NCBI GenBank assembly: GCA_951217055.1
Contig: OX578282.1
Span: forward strand, 40,946,629-41,010,628
Source of the DNA: Gerris lacustris
Taxonomy: Eukaryota > Arthropoda > Insecta > Hemiptera > Gerridae
Reading direction: 5' to 3'
DNA: 64,000 bases
Position 1 is the stretch's first letter, and each line of letters starts with the position of its first letter. Made by a program: the position numbers and the translations under genes. The notes below the pieces were generated by a model. The model was not told the DNA's origin and did no database searches. It saw nothing but the letters and a program-made list of their open reading frames with translations. Shown in pieces: positions 54,652 to 64,000 of the stretch.

Positions 54652-55130
54652 TAATATTTATCATTGCTTCAGTTAGATTAGTCCATTTAGAGAAAAATAA
54701 TGAACTGTGTACTTTAATTTTTTGTCGAAAATTTCGATGCATCAGTATACTCGTCAATTAGAGTACTGATCATGTTTCTTTTCTTTCATAAATGATTCTT
54801 GATCATGTATGATCAGAGTCCTGATTCCTGATAATGTATCCTAATTATTATATGCATGTACTGTACATTATGAAACTTTATTGGATTTCAACTCATTTAA
54901 TTAAAATAATAAATCCGGAAAAAACAAATAAATTCATCAAATAAATGTATAACATAATTAGCTAATCATGGCTAAAAAAAAAAACTAATTATCTGCTAAA
55001 AGTAATTAGGAACTCTATATTCCCATTATCTCTGATGTTTTTCTCTTAAACAACTAGCTTATTATACTTTTGCCGTGGAAGCCTAAGCTGTATAATTTGC
55101 TCATGTCTAATTATAATTTTGTTTTCTCAG
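53796..55130 (+). other. RNF207 intron (1335 bp)
   Basis: Begins GTAATT and ends GTTTTCTCAG. AT-rich, with a T run at 54620-54646. Nothing else recognised. Confidence 0.75.
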
Positions 55131-55292
55131 TGTTTGGTCCATGGAGAGCAGTACATCATGTTTTCAAACTCTCAGAGGAACATGCTTTGTGTGAATTGTT
55201 TCCGAGATACGCCGTCGGAAGCTCGTCTTCATTGTGTCGACATAGATACTGCCTACACTCAAGGATGCAAGAATCTCGAAAGAGCCATACTT
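55131..55292 (+). CDS. RNF207-like protein, second B-box-like exon
   Basis: 162 bp (54 codons, in phase at both ends) between CTCAG and GTACGC. Reads CLVHGEQYIMFSNSQRNMLC, then VNCFRDTPSEARLHCVDIDT, then AYTQGCKNLERAIL. The C-x2-H..C-x2-C pattern is a B-box 2-type zinc site; the CFRD..EAR.HCVD..AY.QGC..LE motif is specific to RNF207 (vertebrate CFRDMQGESRAHCVDLESAY). The strongest identifying exon of the gene. Confidence 0.95.
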
Positions 55293-56598
55293 GTACGCTA
55301 CAAGAAATACTGTATTATTAATTTACAAATTTAATATAACGTTAATTTTTAATAATTAGAATAGATATGTATTATACGACGAAGGTTTGTCATGTGGAAG
55401 TCTTTTCTTGTTTTCATCTGAGGGATATGATTACTTCTTGACATCAGTGAATTTATCAAAGGATGTGATACCATTCGCATATTTCTTCAGGCATATTAAA
55501 CATTGCGATGTTAATAAAACACCTATAGTACTGTTGTTTCTCCTTTTTAGTGAATGTCTTACAAAAGCGTTTTTTTAAATTTTATTCTTCTTTTCTGATT
55601 CCGTCACATTAGATCTTGTAATTTATTTTTCATTTTAACCTCACTTGCCGATCACTGGTCGTCGTTGTTTACAATTTTTTCGAATTTGAACGCTAAAGTT
55701 TCCCGGATTTATCGCAGCTTAAGCTCCTGATTCCCCAGGAGTGCGGTGCCGTAATCTATAGATGATGTCACTGCGGTGGACGTAAAATTACGGCCATCGT
55801 TAAGTTCATCAGAGATGGCAGCTTAGAACGACATTCAGTTTGGTGATTATAGTTGAGAATTAACTATCTAGACTTAGTATTACTAGTATATTTGGAAGAA
55901 CTGATTTTATTAAGAGTAGTTGCGATAAACTCCACAGATTATGTTATAATTGGGCTTTTCTACATCCATTGCATTTAATATTATACAAAGCCTTTTGATT
56001 CATTTCCAAATCAATTAATATTTCGTCCTCTTTGCTAGTTCACATAGTTTCTACTCACTTTATTGCATAAAATAATCAACGCTACAAGATAATACGTTGC
56101 AAAACTATTTCATCGCTATGACGGTCATAAAAAAGAGGCGTCATCGCAATTTGAAGATCTCTCTTGACGTAGTCATTATCAACGCTCCCTAGAAAACCAA
56201 CATTATTTATTTGTGTCAACGTTTCAGTGACATCATCCACCGCTAGATAACGGCTCAAGAATGCCGCTCCCCAAGAAAACCATAGCTTTACACAAACGAT
56301 TTTGTAAAACTATTGGCTGATTATTGTATTTCCATTGGATATACAAAGTCTGTCAAAGTTCCAGCTTTCTAGGTGGTCAAATATAGGTTACCAGATTTGA
56401 CCTTGACAAAAATATGTCGGGGACAGAGAAGTGAAACTAATTAAAAGCGTCTAAAAGATAACTAATATTAATTATTAAAATGCTTTAAAATTCTGAGTTA
56501 AAAATTCGGATATCGTCTTTTGAGAAGCGATCTTCAGCGGAAAACCATTTTGCCAGTTGATTTATACTCACTAAGCGTGTTTTTGTTTTGATTAAAAG
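55293..56598 (+). other. RNF207 intron (1306 bp)
   Basis: Begins GTACGC and ends GATTAAAAG. The acceptor tract (GTGTTTTTGTTTTG) is acceptable. Contains the possible transposase fragment; the rest is unrecognised. Confidence 0.75.
55382..55560 (+). pseudogene. possible pogo/Tigger-like transposase fragment in the intron
   Basis: An open stretch reads MSCGSLFLFSSEGYDYFLTS and later FAYFFRHIKHCDVNKTPIVL. This resembles the DDE region G-x-S..F..F..H..P..K.PVLLLLDN of pogo-type transposases, ending just before the expected D-N-H. Only about 60 codons; no other parts seen. Tentative. Confidence 0.35.
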
Positions 56599-56771
56599 GG
56601 TGTTAGAGAAGTGCAAGGACTAATCAGGTCAGGTATCGTAGCCTGTAAAACTCTCTTGGACGAGATACATCTCAACACAAACTCTGAGAAGTCAACAATA
56701 CATTCGTTCACTCAGGGCATGCAAGAAGCAATAGCGAAGACACAAGCTGCCATGCTTCTTGAAGTACAAAG
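56599..56771 (+). CDS. RNF207-like protein, coiled-coil exon
   Basis: 173 bp between TTAAAAG and GTAAGA, leaving a split codon at its end. It encodes GVREVQGLIRSGIVACKTLL, then an Asp/Glu/Asn-rich stretch, then TIHSFTQGMQEAIAKTQAAM and LLEVQ. This corresponds to the part of RNF207 after the second B-box (AVKALQTATREAIALLQAMV..IHALFGSMQ..), predicted helical. The next exon should start with the rest of an Arg or Ser codon and a QYxEKDKAFKEQL-like helix. I did not find it before 64000. Confidence 0.9.
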
Positions 56772-56889
56772 GTAAGAAACATAATTTATCCAGTTTCGAA
56801 ATAGGATGGGAATCTATGTGAACCTATGATTCGTACATCAATCAATATTTACAAATGTGTTCCTAAAGCCGAGTTTGCAAAACTTGTTT
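56772..56889 (+). other. start of the last visible RNF207 intron
   Basis: Canonical GTAAGA donor. The intron continues at least to the foldback below and probably past the window end. Confidence 0.7.
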
Positions 56890-58172
56890 ACAGTCCAGGA
56901 GAAAGCGAGCAAAAAAGTGTCTGACTAACATCAAGCTAGAATTTTGTGTTCAAGTTAATCTTTACGTGCCTTTTAAGGATATGTGGTCGGCTAAGTTCGC
57001 CCGCGGGACATAGGTGGGCAATAGGCATTTGAAAAAAAAAAAAAAAATGGTGGAGAGTGGCCATGTCCCGCTAATTATGGTGGACAATGTAATTTTCATG
57101 ATCCTAAGTACAAAATTAGTTGAATGAATGAATGATGAATAAACCATTTATTAATCTACAATAGTTTTACAATAATTAGTATTAATCTATTTTTTCATAT
57201 AAGATTAAATCAGGCAAGGCTGTGGTTAAAGTCCTTATGCAATATTATTCTTATTCTATTGTTTATTTATCTATTTATCTATTTAATTATTTTACTTATT
57301 TATTTATTTTTGTTTTAAGTTTATTTATTATTTATTCGTATTTATGTAATTTATTTATACACATAGACACATGTACACATACACATATATATTTTAAGTT
57401 GATTTATTTATTTTAATAATTATTTTTAGAAGTTAAGAATAAATAATAACCCCATTTGGGAGTACATACATATACATAAGTCCATACGTGGCATGCATAT
57501 ACATTATACATTTTGCTTAACTGATATCATGAACGTTTAATAAAAATAAATATAAAATCACAAGCAATGTGATTTGTACCATTATATGTTTTTGTTTTGA
57601 TACCATTATATTATTACCTTTTTATTATTTATTCATATACTAAATTAATTATGTTTTATCTCTTTGTTATTTTGACTCTATTAGATTAAATTAACTTTTA
57701 TAATTTCTTTATTTTTATAATGTTTATTTAATATAGCCATCTTGTTTTTTCAAATCTATACCATTATTTTTTATTTATTTTTTATTCTTGTGGTAGCCAT
57801 GCCTCAGCATATACTATCTGCATCCTTCTCCACTCTAATCTATCCATTTCTACTCTTTTCCACGTAACACCATCACAACCACATTGATTTGGAGCAATAT
57901 TTGAATAACTAACCTCTCAAGCGACAAACTAACATCAACTTGATTTTCGGTCTACTAACTATTGTTCTCAGGATCATAAAAATCACATTGCCCACCATAA
58001 AGGGGCGGGACATGGCTGGTCTCCACCGGTTTGTTTTTTTCAAATGCCTATTGCCAGGCTATGTCCCGCAGACGAACTTTGCCGACCTAAAAAGCAAAGG
58101 TTAACTTGTAAACAAAATTCTAGCTTGATGTTAGTCAGACAGTTTTTTACACGCTATCTCCTGGACTATTAG
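56890..58172. mobile_element. foldback element in an RNF207 intron, about 1.28 kb
   Basis: The left arm (about 56893-57115: GTCCAGGAGAAAGCGAG, GACTAACATCAAGCTAGAAT, GCGGGACATAGGTGGGCAAT, GGCATTTGAAAAA) is mirrored at 57965-58165 (GACATGGCTGGTCTCCACC, CAAATGCCTATTGCC, ATTCTAGCTTGATGTTAGTC, ATCTCCTGGAC). Arms about 80-85 percent alike by eye. The centre is TTTA-rich. No transposase. Target duplication not resolved. Confidence 0.78.
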
Positions 58173-60659
58173 GAACAATCTTTCTTAGAACAAAAATTTG
58201 TTGAGAAACAAGGCTTTGGAACAGAGAATCGATGTTTAAATGCACGTTTCTTGTATAAAATATCTATAGGAACATAGTGGAAAGTTTTCAAATCACAAGT
58301 ATTTTCACTTGAAGAGACATGTTCCTAAACATCTCTGCTCAGTTCTGACGAGATGTCAGACATTTTGAGTGATACTAAACGTTTTATTTTGAGTGAACGT
58401 GGGCAGTAAACAAAGACTCCCACTTTCTGCTAGTAAATGTTGTGGAACATTGTTACATGGAAATTTTCGTCATCGGAGTAAATGTTTTAAAATAAATGTT
58501 TAGGAACCATTTTTCCTTAAACACTATTTACGGGAACAGTGTCGGAAAACTTCAACAATTCCAAACAGATTAACCTCTAAAATCGATAATTAATTAATAT
58601 CGATGTTTCTGAACACCGATGTGCAACATATCATAAACCCTTAGCGATGTGTATATTATAAATCCTAAGCGATGTGTATATCGATAAAACAGATCTATAA
58701 ACTATAACTATACGGATATCGACTGTGAATTTAAATAGACATTGAGTATAGCGAGGATCAGTCAAAATTCAATATTAAAGTTTTGAATTTGCCGGCGATT
58801 CGGAATTTTATATTTTGTTTCTTCTAATTCAAGAATGGTATACTACCATTATTCTTATAGTATACCTTATATTATTCTTTTATAAAGAAGAAAATTCATT
58901 TTTTGGTATTTTACTCCAGTTCAACTTCTGATCTCCGCGTTCCTCACTTTGCCCATTTTCTTAATACTGAGAATGCTCTTCAATTTTTTAATGCCGACGT
59001 AATATTCAAAATTGGTAAATCTAAAACTTTGATTTTTACTTATAACGGATCCTGACTGTCCTTAATATCTAGTTACACACCTATGAAAGCACGACATTAA
59101 TTTGGAATCAATACATTCATTTTTTTAATTCTAAGTTTGAGGACGTTACCACCTAAAAACTCTTGAAGGGAAACATTTTTCGAGACAGATCCGCGAAGAT
59201 TATGATTAAATATTCTAAAATGCTGTCCATTTAATTACGAATATAATATAAACCATTTTCCTGGGAAAAATCTAATTTCCAAAATATTGATAAAAATTCA
59301 TAATGATTTTGGTAAAATTGAAAACGAAGTTTAAACAATCATATGTTAAACACTTTTTAAATGAATAATAATATACCATTCGTTAGGGTAATTAAATGGG
59401 AAATTTAAAACCAAATATTTTATGAACGCTTTTTGAGTTTTTGGATTTAAACGTATTATTCTATGTATATGAAAAGTGTTGTCCTAATATTTCTGACCGA
59501 TTTATTTATTTTTTCTCTGTTTTCCCACTTAAGGTTGATGAAAACTAATCCCGCCCGAGTTGGTCAGCTGGGCAATCTTTCCATGCCGAACAATTTAATG
59601 TAATCATTGATGTAATTTAATGTAATCATCAAGTTATGAAATAATGTCGGGGGGGGGGGGAGCCCCCCCCCCCCATCCGTCTACGCCACTGCAACAGATA
59701 AAGGTCAGAACAATAATTGAGTCATCGGTTTATTGATGGTTTTCACGCAATGTTTCGAATGTATTTTCTGATTAACGTTTTGTTGCCTCACTGAGTATTG
59801 ATTCAGACTTGTCGGGATAGATGCTTTCAAACACATTTACACTTTGTGTTTGTAAAACATGTTTGAATAACACTCTTTATTTGTAAAAGTGAGGGGGTTT
59901 TTCCAATTAAAATCCCACTGAAAATTGATCAACTAAAATAGCTTTATGACCTAATTAGATTCCGGTTTAAATGCTACTCTGACTTGGTATTTTGCTCTGA
60001 ACAGTATTTCCCCGTTCTATTTGACATTGCATAATAAACAAAAGCAGAATAAGTGCAGTTTGAAGCACTTAAAGAAACCAATGGCCATTATGATTTTTCT
60101 GAGAGTGCACACTCATTTTATTCAACACTTAATCGAAATAGGTTAAGTAGTTTAGAATCCACATGCTTGCACAAATGAAAGAAAGACATTATTAAAAATC
60201 CTCATTTTTACCTCAAGTATTCTTTAATAATTTAGAATACTACATTATCTTACATCCTGAACCATTTTATCGTATATTTATAATGATAATTAGTACACGC
60301 ACACACTTAAATAAAAACATACTGGTGGCATAATTTAAAGTAACCTATAATATTCTAACTACAATATACATAATAATTACCTCCACACGATTGTTTTAGT
60401 CTTTTGAATGATAATGTTACAGTAATGCATTTACACATGGTATTTATTTATTTACCTAGACTGAATAAAGTTGTGTGGATGGGGGTCTGTGGAGGTATTA
60501 GTGATTAGTGTGAAGGAGTTCGTAGGCTCAGGAGAACAGAATAAGGGTTTGGGAAGTTCGACTTCGGGTGAAAAGGGTGCAGGAAGGTAAGAACATGAAA
60601 CTAACTAAAGCTAAAAACTTATAAAGTATCTTAATTATGAGGTATCTTCTGTCCACGTG
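58173..60659. other. AT-rich sequence, no exon recognised
   Basis: Searched by eye for the next RNF207 exon without success. Contains short duplicated phrases (AGCGATGTGTATAT at 58643 and 58669) and the G/C palindrome listed separately. Confidence 0.4.
59649..59697. repeat. G12-AG-C12 homopolymer hairpin with hAT-like terminus
   Basis: Twelve G (59649-59660), AG, then twelve C (59663-59674), then ATCCGTCTACGCCACTG, which resembles the CAGTGGCGTA-type hAT end at 33444-33453. Probably a truncated element end. Confidence 0.6.
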
Positions 60660-60816
<157 letters not shown>

Positions 60817-60889
60817 CTTGTGATAAAAATAAGACTCTATATAAAAATAATTGTCTTTGTCCACAATTTACCTGCTGTTTGATATCATT

Positions 60890-61362
60890 TTGCTTCCGAG
60901 CTTACCGAAGGTAACGGAAGCATTGTGTTCACTTTTGAGAACGAAAAAGTTATATGCCACCGATTTTAAAAACTCCAAGACAGAAATCCGTTTCAGACAT
61001 CAGGGAACATTTTTGGTCTCGTGTCTGTCTGTCTGTCTGTCGGTTTGTGTGTCCGCGAATCCTGAAACGTGTGACGATAACTTGAGTAAATATCAACTGA
61101 TTTTGATGAAATTTGGTAGACATGTTCATTTTACCAATGCCCAGGACGAGTTCGTTGGACAACCTTATCCGTTCAAGCGTTCACGCGCAACGCTCTCGTA
61201 AACGTGAACTTCAAATTTAGATTTTTAGGTCGTAAAAAAAATCAAACTTCATCTATTCAATGAGACAAACATTTTTAACATATACAATTTTTTTAGTAAA
61301 ACCAACAGTGACACCTCTATGAAGTGTTAAAGATTGCTAAAAACTATTAATAGTTTCTTCAC
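60890..61362 (-). repeat. dispersed repeat, minus-strand copy of 44262-44766
   Basis: Contains TTCCGAGCTTACCGAAGGTA, the short (TGTC)n and GTTCACGTTTACGAGAGCGT in complement, in the same order as at 44 kb. The 116-codon open frame across it is a repeat artefact. Confidence 0.85.
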
Positions 61363-61829
61363 AATATAAGAATAGAGTAGAATAGAAACACATTTTTATT
61401 TCAATATAAAATTAAAAGATTCATAACTGTATGTATAAGTATAAATGTGAACAACTTTGGTGAATTGACACCGTTAAGTGGGTTGGCAAACCTTACAAAA
61501 ATATAATACAGATTTCCTCATTCTAACTAATAGATAATACAGATAATTCAAATTGTTCATCAATATTTACATTAACAAGTAGTAAATTTAAGAAAAATAT
61601 TTTTAGTTACAATTTATTTATTTATTTTTTCTTTCTTTTTTATCAAAATTAAGAAGTAGAAAAATATTTTTAGTTACACATTTGTATCAATATAAGTAAG
61701 AAAATTATAATGTTACTTATATTTTTATAATCAAAATTAAGAAGCAGAGAAATTAGGAAGAGATATTCTCTGTTACAGATTGGTAGCATATAGGTAAGAA
61801 AATTATAATGCTACTTATTAGGTATTATT
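61363..61829. other. AT-rich sequence, nothing recognised
   Basis: ATTAAGAAGTAGA / ATTAAGAAGCAGAGAAATTA phrases repeat loosely near 61650 and 61740. Confidence 0.4.
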
Positions 61830-61965
61830 ATTTATTTATTTATTTTTATTTATTTATTTATTTATTTTTTTTTTTATTTATTATTATTTTTTTTTATTTA
61901 TTTATTTATTTTTTATTTTTATTTATTTTTTATTTTATTTTTTATTTATGTATTTTTTTTTTACA
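61830..61965 (-). repeat. (TAAA)n-type tail of the LINE
   Basis: Irregular TTTA/TTTTTA repeats, i.e. TAAA on the minus strand, about 160 bp past the LINE stop codon: the position expected for a LINE 3' tail. Confidence 0.6.
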
Positions 61966-62124
61966 AACTATTAACTAACTTATCAACTATTTATTTAATT
62001 GTCATCATTTAATTAATTATAATTTTGTCTATATAATAAATAATGTGTAGAGAAATACAGAAAAGGGATGAGAACAAAGGTAAAATAAAAAATAATAACT
62101 TCTTAACATGCAAAAACTTTTAAC

Positions 62125-63595
62125 TTATTCCCAATTCCATTCTTGTACTAACGAGTACCTGTATCTCCAAGCTACCCTTGCAAAATTTACTAGGCTTTTC
62201 CATTGGTTACCATTAAGTAATTGGATAAAATCCTCATAATTATACTCTCTAACCCCTAAATGAGCTATCCTGAATTCCTTCAAGACACAACATTTAGCTA
62301 TAAAGTGATAAGTGTCCTCTATGTCTCTACTATTACATAAAGGACATAATCTTTGATTACCAACTCTCCATGCTTTATTATTTAGGTACAAAAGACCTCC
62401 ACGTATCTTGCAGACCCATGAGACTTCTGTAGGTGTTAAGTTTTTATTTTTTATGTAATTATCTTTTAGTTCCTCAGGTTTGATTAAAGATTTAAAATGA
62501 CAGTGAAAATTGGACTTACCACTTTCCTCTATATACTTTATAGAGTCGCTCCTATCAACTTCTCTTACTATTTGTTCTAACTGGGGTTTCAATTTTTTAG
62601 AATTAAGCCATTCTAGGGAAATGTTATAACTTTTGGCTAGTTGATTCCATTCTTTTGCCCAGCTAATACCTTTGTTTATTATTTCATAAGCTGATATTTT
62701 GGTCAACCTATTATCTGGGTGCTCTCCTAACACTTTGAGTAGATAATTTTTTTTGCAGATTGAGTGTATATGAGTGCAAGGAAGTACAACCAGTCTCTAG
62801 GTAAATAACATATGAAGGTGAATTTTCTGGTAAAAAAAGAGCTTTTTTAATAAAATATCTGTTAAATCTTTCTAAGCACTCATATTTGTGGCTACCCCAT
62901 ACCTGACCAGCATAACATGTTATTGATCTACACACAGCATTGAAAATTATTTTTTTATTTTCAAAGGTTATTTTATTATTACTTACCATTTTATGCCAGA
63001 TAACATTCAGTGCATATTTTGCTGTTTGGATTTTTTCTTGTAAATGATGAGTCATAGAAAGGTTATAAGAGATGGTCACCCCCAGATATTTATATTTGTT
63101 TACATTTTCAATTTTCTTCCCTTGATACCAAAAGTTTTCCTTCACTTTATTCCTTCCACCCTTCTTAAATATAATTACCTTAGTCTTGCTGAGGTTAACA
63201 GTTAAGCCCCATTTAGAGCAGTATTCCTCAAGAGCTTTTATCATTGCTCTAAAAAACACAGCATCACTAGCCAAGATGACCAGATCGTCTGCGTAGATCA
63301 AGCATTTTATATTGTAACCATTAACCCAGACTCCTCCCTCCAGTGCCTCAACCAGATCATTTAAGAAGAGGGAAAACAGTAAGGGGCTTAATTTACAGCC
63401 TTGCCTTAGCCCAGAAGAAACGTTAAACCAACCTGAACAGCTGCTATTTCCACATACACAGGACTCAGCTCCATCATACATGTTTATGATAACCTGTAAA
63501 ATTTTGTTAGTTATTTTTAAGCTTTTTAGTTTATTGAATAATATATTACGACTAATCCTGTCAAAAGAATAGAGTAATACAACGTTAATATTAAT
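62125..63595 (-). pseudogene. 5'-truncated non-LTR retrotransposon (LINE) with reverse transcriptase
   Basis: Reads from about 63595 (VVLLYSFDRISRNILFNKL, around RT motif A), then LRQGCKLSPLLFSLFLNDL and the catalytic CLIYADDLVILAS, then WGLTVNLSKTK and KYKYLGVTIS. The frame breaks at a run of eight T (62747-62754). In the next frame it continues NYLLKVLGEHPDNR to a C-terminal zinc motif LCPLCNSRDIEDTYHFIAKC and ends at 62125. The second half has no stops, so one homopolymer base is the only lesion between motif A and the end. Endonuclease and ORF1 are missing. The first catalytic Asp of motif A seems lost at the truncation. No RNase H. Clade not resolved. Confidence 0.85.
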
Positions 63596-63599
63596 ATAA

Positions 63600-63655
63600 C
63601 ATTAAAGTACATGATATGATGCGAGGAAGCTATGTGCCACACTAATTGGCAGTCT
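63600..63655 (-). repeat. dispersed module abutting the LINE truncation
   Basis: Inverted copy of 44146-44220 (TGATGCGAGGAAGCTATGTG, CCACACTAATTGGCAGTCTA). It begins within a few bases of where LINE similarity stops. Confidence 0.7.
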
Positions 63656-64000
63656 ATTTTTATTTAAATTAGTTCTACCTATTATTTATGATCCATTGTC
63701 CACTTTAATCACTCATTTCATCTATATGCTCGATCATCTTCACCTACACCTTTCCATCTTTCTTTGGGTCACTCTTACTGTTTTCATAGATCTTTACTTT
63801 CGAATTCGAAGTCAGTGTTTCTGAGCCGTAAGTCATACAGACCTCATGCACATTGTCCTTTTTTTCATAAATTCATAACTTTCATTGTCCCCAAACAATT
63901 TTTCTATACTTATTAAATAGTTTTTAGATTATTTAATAAGTTTAGGTCATATAATATCCTTTAATTTTCAATAATTTTAAGTTTTTAATTATAAATTATT
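63656..64000. other. AT-rich sequence to the window end, nothing recognised
   Basis: No gene or repeat recognised. Confidence 0.45.

Noticed and set aside
60851..61201. 116-codon open frame, with relatives at 44424-44766
   Set aside because: It lies in a dispersed repeat with a CAGA/TGTC microsatellite; the Ser-Val-Cys-Leu runs are the microsatellite.

Overview
This is eukaryotic nuclear DNA, most likely from an insect. It is very AT-rich, has intron-split coding sequence with GT/AG borders, and carries eukaryotic tRNA genes. It is packed with animal-type transposable elements: LINE, Ty3/Gypsy, PIF/Harbinger-, hAT- and foldback-type elements, and a DUF4817 remnant. No operon, CRISPR array or bacterial gene was seen. 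The order is not certain; several dispersed repeats resemble families I associate with hemipteran genomes, but that is recollection, not a test.

Genes. One protein-coding gene is convincing. Four exons of an RNF207-like RING/B-box protein lie on the + strand at 45661-45809, 53689-53795, 55131-55292 and 56599-56771. They encode the B-box region and the start of the coiled coil. The RING exon(s) and the rest of the protein were not found and are probably outside the window. Four intact tRNA-Arg(TCT) genes (7.4, 11.9, 18.5 and 24.7 kb), a tandem pair of decayed tRNA-like copies (16.5 kb) and further scraps form a loose tRNA cluster.

Mobile DNA, left to right. 3.4-5.8 kb: three palindromic elements side by side; the first carries at least nine copies of a TGTAATGAGTGTTAC-type motif. 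7.7-11.7 kb: a complete 4032-bp foldback element with identical outer arms, a perfect 9-bp target duplication and 153-bp tandem repeats in both arms, lying between two tRNA-Arg genes. 13-24 kb: dispersed repeats, palindromes and a DUF4817-type pseudogene. 26.4-27.1 kb: a segment between long TA arrays with an outward-facing canonical hammerhead-ribozyme core at each end. 29 and 34 kb: foldbacks with weaker hammerhead-like strands. 33-36 kb: hAT-type MITEs and a broken Ty3/Gypsy gag-protease remnant. 39-44 kb: MITEs and two LINE reverse-transcriptase scraps. 45.8-58 kb: the RNF207 introns hold PIF/Harbinger-type MITEs, a probable pogo-like remnant and a 1.3-kb foldback. 62.1-63.6 kb: a 5'-truncated, once-frameshifted LINE on the minus strand.

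The genes do not form a pathway. The main interest is the inverted hammerhead pair at TA arrays, the foldback element and the motif-rich element at 3.5 kb. Everything was read by eye: ends of dispersed repeats are accurate to tens of bases, while tRNA, exon, target-duplication and hammerhead coordinates were counted base by base.
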